Positions 1 to 7,323 of a stretch of DNA of 52,890 nt are shown one piece after another. Source of the stretch: Anaerolineae bacterium (GTDB lineage: Bacteria > Chloroflexota > Anaerolineae > Aggregatilineales > Phototrophicaceae); contig JAJEAA010000026.1 in assembly GCA_022824365.1 (NCBI GenBank), forward strand, positions 1-52,890. Direction: 5' to 3'. How positions within the stretch are numbered: the stretch's first letter is position 1; the number at the start of each line of letters is the position of its first letter. A program made the translations under genes and the position numbers. The notes under the pieces were generated by a model. It searched no databases. It was not told the origin of the DNA and worked only from the letters and a program-made list of their open reading frames with translations.

Positions 1-1
1 T

Positions 2-163
2 GGCATATGGCCGAGCAAGAACGCGCGAACGCCAGAACAACTGGAAGGTGAACGTCGAGTCTTTTACGTTGCCTTCACCCGTGCGAGAGAGGAAGTCACC
101 ATTCTTTTACGCAAAGGCGCTGTACAGTCGCCATACATACAGGAGTTAGGGCTAGCGGATTAG
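2..163 (+). CDS. UvrD/Rep-family helicase, C-terminal fragment (5' end outside window)
   Basis: The frame is open from base 2 and stops with TAG at 161-163, giving the last 53 residues of a protein that begins upstream of the window. It contains GERRVFYVAFTRAREEV, which matches helicase motif VI of superfamily 1A helicases (UvrD, Rep, PcrA, AddA/RecB), where the arginine contacts ATP during 3'-5' DNA unwinding. About 20 residues after motif VI the protein ends, so it lacks the long C-terminal tail of UvrD/PcrA. The family call rests on this one motif; UvrD, Rep or another SF1A member cannot be told apart from what is visible. Confidence 0.75.
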   Translation, partial: GIWPSKNARTPEQLEGERRVFYVAFTRAREEVTILLRKGAVQSPYIQELGLAD

Positions 164-205
164 CCACCACCGAATGACCAACTTGAGAAGCATCTTGCAC
201 CTTGC

Positions 206-226
206 GGGCGACCTGATAGGTCGCCC
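206..226. repeat. REP-like palindrome GGGCGACCT-gat-AGGTCGCCC
   Basis: A perfect 9-bp inverted repeat with a 3-base loop follows the helicase stop by 43 bases. It is followed by CTACATTTTC rather than a run of T, so it is a weak candidate for a rho-independent terminator and looks more like a repetitive extragenic palindrome. A degenerate relative lies at 19811-19831. Confidence 0.5.
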
Positions 227-280
227 CTACATTTTCTGACGCTGGCACTACCCGCCATCGGAATCCCAAAAACTTTTTAC

Positions 281-310
281 TTGTATACTCTCTTTCGATT
301 GTGATATATT
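281..310 (+). promoter_or_regulatory. Possible promoter of the respiratory operon
   Basis: TTGTAT (281-286) and TATATT (305-310) are separated by 18 bases, about 80 bases before the Rieske start. This is the most A+T-rich stretch of the 230-base gap. TATACT at 284-289 is an alternative -10. The call is by eye only. Confidence 0.3.
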
Positions 311-392
311 TAACGATTGAAAAATCTTGCGCTGAAATCGACTTGAAATCCTGGCGGAACAACGCGGCAATCCTGTTGGAGTGGAAGGCATT

Positions 393-992
393 ATGGCGAC
401 AGCAGAATCGGTAAATCCAGGCGCGATGAGCGCGGCGACTGCGCGGCGGGCGGCCGCCCCCGGCATACAAGTGGCGGCACCCAGCCGGCGGGAATTTCTC
501 TACTACATTTGGGGGGCGTCGATGGCGCTGCTGCTGGGGCAGGCTTCGGCCGGTCTGATCTGGTTTGCCTTCCCCCGCTTCAAGGAAGGCGAGTTCGGCG
601 GCACGTTCGCTTTTAATCCGGAGGAGTTGCCGAATGCGGGCGCCGCGCCGGTGACCGTGGCTTCGGGGCGCTTCCACATCTCGCATACCCCAGACGGGCT
701 GCACGCGCTCTACCAGGTATGTACGCACCTGGGCTGTTTGCCCAAGTGGGTGCCGACCAATTTCCGCTTCGAATGCCCCTGTCATGGTTCGAAGTTTGAG
801 CTTAACGGGACATGGATCGAGGGACCGGCGCCGCGCAATCTGGACAGTTTCATCGCGACTGTGACCTACGCCGATGGCAGCACGGTCGAGACGCCGACGG
901 ATGGCGGGGCGATCCCGCTGGATCCGGAGCGGCAAATCACGAGCATACAAATTGACACCGGCGCGCGCATCGTTGGTGAATTGCACCCCTAG
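393..992 (+). CDS. Rieske [2Fe-2S] protein of a cytochrome bc complex
   Basis: Rieske iron-sulfur subunit that takes the first electron from quinol at the outer Qo site and passes it to a cytochrome c. Residues 31-60 hold a positively charged stretch followed by a membrane segment (YYIWGASMALLLGQASAGLIW), which would anchor the protein and place the cluster domain outside. The cluster ligands are visible as CTHLGC and CPCHGS, the standard pair of Cys-His boxes, including the two extra disulfide cysteines. ATG at 393 is preferred over GTG at 381 because GGAAGG lies 4-5 bases upstream. At 199 residues it has normal length. It heads the operon, 28 bases before cytochrome b. Confidence 0.93.
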   Translation: MATAESVNPGAMSAATARRAAAPGIQVAAPSRREFLYYIWGASMALLLGQASAGLIWFAFPRFKEGEFGGTFAFNPEELPNAGAAPVTVASGRFHISHTPDGLHALYQVCTHLGCLPKWVPTNFRFECPCHGSKFELNGTWIEGPAPRNLDSFIATVTYADGSTVETPTDGGAIPLDPERQITSIQIDTGARIVGELHP

Positions 993-1020
993 CGCCGCTT
1001 AAGCGAGACGAGGAGTATCC

Positions 1021-2913
1021 ATGACCATCCTCCCCTTCCCGTCTTTCCTGGATGACGTCAAGGCAAAGGGCTTCAAGAAAGCGGTGTTTGAAGGCATCGA
1101 TGATTCTGTCGAGCGCCTGACCGCCGGCTTGAACGTGCAGGATTTGCGCGAGGCTTTCCGCGGGGAAGCCGCGAGCCGCCGCCCGAATCCGCGCTTGACG
1201 CCGCATGCCGACGGCTTTTGGCTGCACATGCGCCCGTCTTATTTCAATCGCGATGTGACCGGCATGTATCCCACCTTCCGCTTGGGTTGGCTGTCATCGT
1301 ATTTTGTTTTCTTCGAGACGATCACCGGCTTGCTGCTGATGCTTTGGTACACGCCAGCGCCGGAGATCGCTTATGGCGATATGCTGACGATTTTGAGCAA
1401 TGTGCCGCTGGGTCAGTTGATGCGGGATATGCACCGCCTGGGCGCCGAGTTCATGGTGGCGGTGGTGGCGATGCACATGATGCGAACGTGGATCACGGGG
1501 AGTTACAAGAAGCCGCGGCAGTTCACCTGGTTCAGCGGTTTGTTATTGCTGGTGATTACGGGCTTTCTCAGTTTTTCCGGCTATCTGCTGCCTTGGGATC
1601 AGTTGTCGCTGTGGGCGGTGACGATTGGCGCGTCGATGGCCGAGGCGACGCCGGTGGTGGGCGATCAGGTCAATTTGCTGCTGCGGGGCGCGCCGGAGCT
1701 GGGCGCGAATGGTCTGCTGCGTTTTTATCTGCTGCATGTGCTGGCTTTGCCGGCGCTGCTTTTTGTTTTCTTCGGCGTGCATTATTACAAGGTGGTCATC
1801 CACGGGCACAGCTTGCCGCCGCAGAAAGAGAACATCGGCGAAGACAGCGCCAAACGCGTGCCGCTGGACAAGCGAGTTTATTTCATCCCCGACATGTTGA
1901 CTTATGAGATGTTCTGGCTGGGCGCGACCACCTTCATCATCACGGTGCTTTGCATCTGGTTCTATCACGCGCCGCTGGAGAATCACGCCAATCCGCAGGT
2001 GACGCCGCTGGGCACAACAGCGCCTTGGTACTTCTTGTGGATTCAGGGCGCGCTGAAGCTGGGCGACAAGTTCTTCTGGGGCGTGGCCTTCCCGACAATC
2101 GCCCTGGGCGGTTTGGCGCTGCTGCCCTATCTGGATGTGACGCCGAGCCGGCGCTATTCGCATCGGCGCTTCATGCTGACGATCGCGATGCTGCTGATTT
2201 CGGTGACGACGATATTGAGTTATATGGGTCTGGCGAAGTTCGCGGTGCAGACATCGGCCGAGACCGAGATTGTGCATGAGCTCACGTTTGAGCCGGCGCA
2301 TAGCAAGGTCGGCATCGGGCGGACGATCCCCTTCGATCAGATGATTGTCGGCGCTTATACGACAGCGCAGACGCACGGCCAGGATGAGATGTCGGCGAAT
2401 GACATGATCGCCGAGTTCAACGCTGAGGTCGCGGCGAACGGCCAGTTTGAGCAGATGATACAGGAGTTGAAGGATCAGCACCTGGGCGCGAATCAACTGC
2501 CCTTGCGCTTCCGCAGCATTCCGGCCGACGAAGCGCCGAAGTTGATGCGGGTCATGGAAGAATTCAGCCATCATCTGGACGCGGAGCCGATAGAGTTGCC
2601 GAATGTTTGGGGCTCGCTGGTGATCACGGACAATCAGGCGGGCTTGAAGCGGCTGGATTGGATCGTGAGTTGGGACAGCGTCTTGATTGAAGGCGGCGAA
2701 GTTCAGTTGGATGACAACGGGGACCCGATCCTGGTCTACGCCACGGAGTTGGTGGCGGTAGTGGATGACAACGGCAACGAAGTGCTTGACGAAAACGGCC
2801 AGCCGATCCAGGAAGAGCGGACAAAACTGGATGAGGACGGCAACCCGGTGCCGGCGCGGCGCATCTACAGCGATCACCTCTTCATCCACGAAGCGGCGGC
2901 GTATTTCGATTAG
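1021..2913 (+). CDS. Cytochrome b of a bc-type complex with a large soluble C-terminal extension
   Basis: Membrane subunit that oxidises quinol at Qo and re-reduces quinone at Qi. Helices A-D carry the heme ligands H138/H152 and H239/H254. The 14 residues between the second pair match the b6 (not the mitochondrial b) spacing, but b6 and subunit IV parts are fused in one chain, as in many bacteria. SGYLLPWDQ marks the Qo region. The PEWY motif reads APWY (334-337), so its glutamate is absent. The chain continues about 220 residues past the last helix (near 405), a tail not found in the classical protein. It ends with four short D-rich repeats: DDNGDPI, DDNGNEV, DENGQPI and DEDGNPV (564-610). 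These resemble calcium-loop patterns, but that is only a suggestion. The gene sits between the Rieske and diheme cytochrome genes. Confidence 0.93.
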   Translation: MTILPFPSFLDDVKAKGFKKAVFEGIDDSVERLTAGLNVQDLREAFRGEAASRRPNPRLTPHADGFWLHMRPSYFNRDVTGMYPTFRLGWLSSYFVFFETITGLLLMLWYTPAPEIAYGDMLTILSNVPLGQLMRDMHRLGAEFMVAVVAMHMMRTWITGSYKKPRQFTWFSGLLLLVITGFLSFSGYLLPWDQLSLWAVTIGASMAEATPVVGDQVNLLLRGAPELGANGLLRFYLLHVLALPALLFVFFGVHYYKVVIHGHSLPPQKENIGEDSAKRVPLDKRVYFIPDMLTYEMFWLGATTFIITVLCIWFYHAPLENHANPQVTPLGTTAPWYFLWIQGALKLGDKFFWGVAFPTIALGGLALLPYLDVTPSRRYSHRRFMLTIAMLLISVTTILSYMGLAKFAVQTSAETEIVHELTFEPAHSKVGIGRTIPFDQMIVGAYTTAQTHGQDEMSANDMIAEFNAEVAANGQFEQMIQELKDQHLGANQLPLRFRSIPADEAPKLMRVMEEFSHHLDAEPIELPNVWGSLVITDNQAGLKRLDWIVSWDSVLIEGGEVQLDDNGDPILVYATELVAVVDDNGNEVLDENGQPIQEERTKLDEDGNPVPARRIYSDHLFIHEAAAYFD

Positions 2914-2982
2914 GAAGGGCTCGCCGGGCGGCCAAGCGTCGTCGCGGCGGGAGGCAGAGCGAATCAGGAACAAGGACGTTAC

Positions 2983-4224
2983 ATGGGGCGACTACTCTTC
3001 ATAAAGTCAATCGAGGGCCGGGTGCTGGCGGGCATCACCATGTTCGTAGGCATGATGATCCTGATTGGCTGGGTGGCGATCAACGAAGAAGCGCGAATGC
3101 AAGCCTTCGTGCGTCAGCATACAGGTCGTTCGATTGAGCGCGGCGCCGAATTATTCGCCTCGCTCTGCTCCGAGTGCCATGGCGAAGAAGGCTATGGCGC
3201 TGACGAGCGCGCGCCGGGCTTGAACAATCCGCATTTGTTCGGTTATGACCCGGTCGGTGTCCAGACCGCCGCCATCACGAACGCGAATCGGGCGCTGGTG
3301 CGTTTGAACAAGAACATTGAGAGCCTGTCGAACGAGATGATTGATCCGGAAAATCCGCCGTCGGACGAGCGGCAGAACGAGATTCTGGCTGAGATCGCGG
3401 ACTTGGAAGCGCAAATCGCCGAGCAGCAGTTGGCCATTGAGACAGCGGTGGCGGAGCGGATAGAGATCCTGGGCACACTGTCTCAAGCAGTGGAAAACGG
3501 CCTCTTCCCGCTTTGGGACACGGTGGTAGACAGTGACAGAACCGCCGACAACGAGGTGGAAATCTTCTTCAACAGCAACGGCACGCGCCTGGCGCAGGTG
3601 GGTTGGGCTGGCGATCTGCGCGGTTACATTATTACGACCTTGATTCATGGTCGGCCGGGCAGCGCCCGCGTTTATCCCAGCAGTACGGGCATGGCGGCTT
3701 GGTCGCAGACGGCCGGCGGACCATTGCGGCAAGATGAAATCGAAGACCTGGCGGAATACATCCTCAATTGGGATAAGGGCAGCGCCTGGACGAACGAAGA
3801 TTTCGGCGCTGTGGCTCAGTATGGCAAACCGCTGGCTGATGGCTCCTTGCCGACCGGACCGCAACCGGAAATGGTCGGGGACGATGTATTAGGCATCTTG
3901 GCGCGCTGGGAAGCCGACGAAATCGTAGGCAGCCCAACAAGCGGCGAATTGCTCTATAGCGCCAGATTTGGCTGCACGGATTGCCATCTCAACGGGGCAT
4001 CGGCGCCGGATACGATTGGCACCTTGGCGCGTATCCAGAACGAGCGGCTGGCTGAGGCGGGCTTCGCCGGTTACACAGTAGAGCAATACCTCGTGGAAAG
4101 CATCACGAGACCGGGCGATTATGTGGTCGACGGTTACAGTTCGGGCTTGATGCCGGATAACTTTGGCGGCCGCATGACCGATCAGCAGTTGGCCGATATC
4201 GTCAGCTATTTGATGACGCAGTGA
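2983..4224 (+). CDS. Membrane-anchored diheme cytochrome c with a coiled-coil insertion
   Basis: Likely electron acceptor of the preceding Rieske/cytochrome b pair. An N-terminal helix (about 11-33) anchors it. The first heme site is CSECH (62-66) and the second is CTDCH (331-335), the latter followed by LMPDNF, a probable Met ligand near 394. Between the first heme and its distal half lies a charged, heptad-like stretch (about 100-170, e.g. EILAEIADLEAQIAEQQLAI) that should form a helical hairpin; ordinary cytochromes c have no such insert. The C-terminal 100 residues match the next gene's C-terminus (FLVESI-type, GG.TDQQLAD). RBS-like AGGACG precedes ATG 2983. A strong terminator follows at 4250-4280. 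Confidence 0.88.
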   Translation: MGRLLFIKSIEGRVLAGITMFVGMMILIGWVAINEEARMQAFVRQHTGRSIERGAELFASLCSECHGEEGYGADERAPGLNNPHLFGYDPVGVQTAAITNANRALVRLNKNIESLSNEMIDPENPPSDERQNEILAEIADLEAQIAEQQLAIETAVAERIEILGTLSQAVENGLFPLWDTVVDSDRTADNEVEIFFNSNGTRLAQVGWAGDLRGYIITTLIHGRPGSARVYPSSTGMAAWSQTAGGPLRQDEIEDLAEYILNWDKGSAWTNEDFGAVAQYGKPLADGSLPTGPQPEMVGDDVLGILARWEADEIVGSPTSGELLYSARFGCTDCHLNGASAPDTIGTLARIQNERLAEAGFAGYTVEQYLVESITRPGDYVVDGYSSGLMPDNFGGRMTDQQLADIVSYLMTQ

Positions 4225-4249
4225 TAGGCAAGCGAATGTAAATACGTAC

Positions 4250-4280
4250 AAGCCCTCGAATACGGGGGCTTTTCTGTTTC
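4250..4280 (+). terminator. Rho-independent terminator after the bc-complex genes
   Basis: AAGCCCTCG-AATA-CGGGGGCTT forms a 9-bp stem (one T.G wobble) closed by a tetraloop and followed by TTTCTGTTT. It lies between the diheme cytochrome stop and the next cytochrome gene, so transcription of that gene is probably attenuated here or starts anew. Confidence 0.75.
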
Positions 4281-4308
4281 CGCGCGACAAGTGTTAAGGG
4301 AGCGAAAA

Positions 4309-5004
4309 GTGAGATATTTGCTTGTTTTGAGTCTGCTACTGTTCCTTGGTTCGCCGCTCGCCATAGCGCAAGGCGAGTTCGTGCCGGGCTGCACAGCCGA
4401 GGAGTTGACGCAGCAACAGTCCACGCTCTCCGCTTTTCTGACCCTCGATTTCGGAGCCGATTTTGACCGGGCGCTGGCCAATTTCTTTCGGCTGGGGGCG
4501 CTGTATCAAACAACGGCGCTGCAATGCGGTTACACGCCAAACAACATTGAAGTCGATCAGATGCTGGAGCAGGCGCTGAAGTTTGTCTCGCTTGAAGATC
4601 TGATCGCGGCGCAGTCGGTTGGCAGTGATGTCGAGGCCATCCTGCTTGAGCTGGATGAGGTCTATGGCGATCCGCTGCAAGGGCAACTGCTCTATAATGG
4701 CTTGGAGCCGGCGCTGGGCGGCACGGCGCTGGGTTGCTCCGGTTGCCATGAGAACGAGGCGGTAGCGCCTTTGACCGCCGGCACCTGGACGCGGGTGAAC
4801 GACATTCGTTTGGCGCTGCCGCAATTCGCCGATTACAGTCTGCGACAGTTCCTGGTCGAGAGCATTGTGCAGCCGATGGTCTACGTCACGCCGGATTATG
4901 CCGCGATGATGCCTGAGTTCTATGGCGGGCAGTTGACGGCGCAGCAGTTGGCGGATCTGGTGGCCTTCCTGGATAGTCAGGATCAACTGCTGGAAGATGA
5001 GTAA
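4309..5004 (+). CDS. Exported monoheme cytochrome c
   Basis: Secreted c-type cytochrome, probably a partner or accessory subunit of the adjacent bc complex. A clean signal peptide (residues 1-20, ending AIA-Q) precedes about 120 residues without a heme motif, in which C28 and C73 could form a disulfide. The heme site CSGCH is at 143-147 and a candidate Met ligand at MMPEF (200-201). The C-terminal 100 residues are visibly homologous to the second heme domain of the preceding protein (shared YV..MP.F.GG.T.QQLAD pattern), pointing to a duplicated domain. The GTG at 4309 is chosen because AAGGGAG lies 7 bases upstream and the signal peptide then starts correctly; GTG 4291 is less likely. Confidence 0.82.
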   Translation: MRYLLVLSLLLFLGSPLAIAQGEFVPGCTAEELTQQQSTLSAFLTLDFGADFDRALANFFRLGALYQTTALQCGYTPNNIEVDQMLEQALKFVSLEDLIAAQSVGSDVEAILLELDEVYGDPLQGQLLYNGLEPALGGTALGCSGCHENEAVAPLTAGTWTRVNDIRLALPQFADYSLRQFLVESIVQPMVYVTPDYAAMMPEFYGGQLTAQQLADLVAFLDSQDQLLEDE

Positions 5005-5069
5005 GGATTTCGTTTTTGCCGCAGAGTACAGCGAACGGCGGCGGGAGGCTCGAATGCGCGCAATAGCGA

Positions 5070-5097
5070 TTGGAAACAGCAGCCCGCGTGATAGAAT
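5070..5097 (+). promoter_or_regulatory. Promoter candidate TTGGAA-N16-TAGAAT
   Basis: Both hexamers are recognisable with a 16-base spacer, about 45 bases before the start of the small membrane protein gene at 5145. Confidence 0.45.
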
Positions 5098-5144
5098 GCA
5101 GTTGTGAGAGTAGAGGCGAAGATCGGATTTAGGGAATGTCATCA

Positions 5145-5531
5145 ATGAGCGCTCAGGTTAGCCGTGCGGATAGCCTTATGGCGCAGCTGCTGATGGTGAG
5201 ACCGACGCCGGTTTATGCTGGCGGCGTGGGGGAGACCGAGCGCGGGGCCGAAAATGCGCTGACGCTCTCGCTCTTGTTCTCGGGCGCGCGCTGCATTCTG
5301 CAGTATGTCTTGCTGCCATTTCTGCTGCCGGCTGTCGGCGTCGCCGCTGACGCCACCGTGCCGATTCTGCTCGTGATCAACGTGCTGGCGATGATATCGA
5401 TCTACTTCAGCTTGCGCCGCTTTTGGACGATACTTTACGCGCATCGCTGGCGGTACCTGGTGGTGGCTTTGACGGCGCTGACGCTGCTGGCCGCCTTCAC
5501 GATTTACGATATCGCCAAGCTGGCGGCTTGA
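5145..5531 (+). CDS. Small three-helix membrane protein of unknown function
   Basis: A 128-residue protein I do not recognise. Residues 1-40 are soluble; three hydrophobic helices follow, at about 41-62 (ending LLPAVGV), 70-88 (VPILLVINVLAMISIYF) and 104-124. There are no heme or metal motifs. ATG 5145 is preferred to 5136 because AGGGA at 5131-5135 then has a 9-base spacing. It lies between the cytochrome genes and the octaheme gene and has its own promoter-like sequence, so it may be a small subunit of that electron-transfer system, but only position supports this. Confidence 0.65.
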   Translation: MSAQVSRADSLMAQLLMVRPTPVYAGGVGETERGAENALTLSLLFSGARCILQYVLLPFLLPAVGVAADATVPILLVINVLAMISIYFSLRRFWTILYAHRWRYLVVALTALTLLAAFTIYDIAKLAA

Positions 5532-5535
5532 GCGC

Positions 5536-5564
5536 TTCCGTCCCGACCAACATAGCGCTAGAAT
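5536..5564 (+). promoter_or_regulatory. Weak promoter candidate TTCCGT-N17-TAGAAT
   Basis: TAGAAT (5559-5564) lies 30 bases before the 71-residue gene. The -35 match is poor, but the same TAGAAT element occurs at 5092, 15733 and 45665 at comparable distances from start codons. Confidence 0.3.
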
Positions 5565-5594
5565 CGGGGCGGCGTTGTCAGTGTATTTGGAGTC

Positions 5595-5810
5595 ATGAAG
5601 ATGAAACTTGTTGTCTCGCATTGGGTTAGGCGACTTGCGTTTCTGCTCTTGATCGTCTTGAGTCAAGTTGGGCTGGTGTGGGCGCAGGACGCCGAAGGCT
5701 CTTCGTCGCCGGCTGGCTTGGCGATGCTGGTGCTGTTTCTCGGTATCGCCGGGATGATCGGCGTGCTCGTGATCCGCTGGAGCCAGACGACGCGGGAAGA
5801 AGAAGAGTAA
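5595..5810 (+). CDS. Tiny membrane protein (71 residues), unknown function
   Basis: I do not recognise this protein. It starts with a signal-peptide-like stretch (about 8-30, ending VWA-Q), has a short linker DAEGSSSPAG, a second hydrophobic helix (about 41-60, LAMLVLFLGIAGMIGVLVI) and a short charged tail RWSQTTREEEE. The layout (one outside loop, one helix, acidic cytosolic end) recalls small stabilising subunits of respiratory complexes and also CcmD. ATG 5595 and ATG 5601 are both possible starts. It lies about 200 bases before the octaheme gene. Confidence 0.55.
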   Translation: MKMKLVVSHWVRRLAFLLLIVLSQVGLVWAQDAEGSSSPAGLAMLVLFLGIAGMIGVLVIRWSQTTREEEE

Positions 5811-5961
5811 GCTCGTTCGGCGATTTTTCGCGCTGGGAGGCAAGCTCCCGGCTCTTCATAAGTCCCTGGCGACGGGCGGATTCTTCTCTTTGTGGCGAGG
5901 GACGCCCCTGAGCATATTTGTGCAATTTCCATGAAACCAGCGGCGCGCAAAGCTGTCGTAC

Positions 5962-5967
5962 TATAAT
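5962..5967 (+). promoter_or_regulatory. -10-like TATAAT before the octaheme gene
   Basis: A perfect TATAAT 46 bases before ATG 6014; no convincing -35 is seen. The 180-base gap upstream otherwise holds a GGGAG-gcaag-CTCCC hairpin at 5835-5849 and nothing else that I recognise. Confidence 0.35.
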
Positions 5968-6013
5968 GTGAGTAAATTGACTGTTCACGTTGGGTAGTCA
6001 GGGGACTCGTATC

Positions 6014-7321
6014 ATGGCGAACACAAGCGGCGACGCGGGATGGCTGGCGTCGGGGCGGCTGGTGGTTTTGGGCATCCTTGTTGTGATCGTAGTGCCGGCG
6101 CTCGCCTTTATCATCGCGGCGATCGGGCGCAGCGTTTCGGGCGACGCGGGGGAAGCGGGGGCGGTCGCCCTGGATAGCAGCGGCGCCTGTGTGACTTGCC
6201 ATCAACGAACAACGCCGGGCATCATCGAGCAGTACAGCCGCAGCTCGATGGCGGCGGCCAATGTGACTTGTCAGAATTGTCACGAAGTCACGGAAGGTTA
6301 TCCCGATTCAAAGGAGCATCACGGCAGTCATATCCTGACCGTGCCGACCACGGCGAAATGCGCGACCTGCCATGAAGATCAGGCGGCGCAGATGAACCAG
6401 AGCCGACACGGCTTGCCCGCTTATATCGCAATGTGGGGCACGAGCGTCTTGAGCGATGAGCATCTGGCGCTTTATGAATCAATCGAAGAAGGCGCGTACA
6501 ACCCCGATCGTATGCGCAATGCGCTTTTTGAGAAGGAAGGACCGGCGATCACGAAGTTTGCCTGCGCCGGTTGCCACGATATTGGCGCGCCGGCGGCCGA
6601 TGGCTCGGTCGGGCAGTGCCAGGAATGCCACCTGCGGCACGAATTCAGTTTGGAGCAAGCGCGGAAACCGGAGACCTGCAATCACTGCCATATCGGTCCC
6701 GATCATCCGCAGTATGAGATTTACATCGAATCCTTCCACGGCATCGCCTATTTGACCGGCGGCGAAGACTGGAATTGGGAGGCGGAGCCAGGCACGCTGA
6801 CCGTGCAGGATTTCCCGGCGCCGACTTGCGCGACCTGCCATATCAGCGGCTTCGGCGGCGCGCCGACGACGCACGATGTGGGCGACCGCTTGACCTGGTA
6901 TTTGTTCGCGCCACAAAGCGAACGCCGCCCCAACTGGGAAGAGAACATGGCGCAGATGCAGGCGGTCTGCACGGAATGCCACAGCGGCGCTTTCGTCGAG
7001 GAATTTTATGGCGACGCCGATGCCCTGGTTGAAGAGATCAACCGGCGGGTGCAACTGAGCAATGAGACTATCGCGCCAGCGCGGGAAGCCGGGCTGCTGA
7101 CAGCCGAGCCCTTTGATCAGCCGATAGATTTCGTTCACTTCGATCTCTGGCATCACTGGGGGCGGACGGCGAAATTCGGCGCCTGGATGGGTGGACCCGA
7201 TTATGTGCAGTGGCACGGCGCTTATGAGATATTGCGCGATCAAGCTGAACTGGAGGCGATGGTCGCCGAGCTCTTGGAAGACGCCGGTTTGGTCGGCGCT
7301 GCCGAGCCAAGGGAGAGCTAG
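6014..7321 (+). CDS. Membrane-anchored octaheme cytochrome c, hydroxylamine oxidoreductase (HAO) type
   Basis: Multiheme redox enzyme outside the membrane, anchored by a helix at 15-37. Exactly eight CxxCH sites are present, at residues 59, 86, 116, 184, 202, 222, 272 and 319. After the last one comes a heme-free end with DLWHHWGR and GGPDYVQWHGAYE (about 377-405), the C-terminal signature of the HAO family, which includes hydroxylamine oxidation and nitrite/hydroxylamine reduction enzymes. Tyr397 in this segment is a candidate for the tyrosine that cross-links the catalytic P460 heme in oxidising HAOs; I cannot decide this without alignment. At 435 residues it is shorter than classical HAO (about 550). 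ATG 6014 has AGGGG upstream. It is coupled to the next gene with 2 bases between. Direction of the reaction and substrate are unknown. Confidence 0.82.
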   Translation: MANTSGDAGWLASGRLVVLGILVVIVVPALAFIIAAIGRSVSGDAGEAGAVALDSSGACVTCHQRTTPGIIEQYSRSSMAAANVTCQNCHEVTEGYPDSKEHHGSHILTVPTTAKCATCHEDQAAQMNQSRHGLPAYIAMWGTSVLSDEHLALYESIEEGAYNPDRMRNALFEKEGPAITKFACAGCHDIGAPAADGSVGQCQECHLRHEFSLEQARKPETCNHCHIGPDHPQYEIYIESFHGIAYLTGGEDWNWEAEPGTLTVQDFPAPTCATCHISGFGGAPTTHDVGDRLTWYLFAPQSERRPNWEENMAQMQAVCTECHSGAFVEEFYGDADALVEEINRRVQLSNETIAPAREAGLLTAEPFDQPIDFVHFDLWHHWGRTAKFGAWMGGPDYVQWHGAYEILRDQAELEAMVAELLEDAGLVGAAEPRES

Positions 7322-7323
7322 AC

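Noticed and set aside
96..986. Long open frame on the - strand opposite the Rieske gene
   Set aside because: It is antisense to a clear Rieske gene and to the helicase end, rich in Arg/His/Pro, as expected for a shadow of GC-rich coding DNA.
1543..2973. 476-codon - strand frame opposite cytochrome b
   Set aside because: Composition (His, Arg, Gln runs) and complete overlap with a recognised gene mark it as a shadow.
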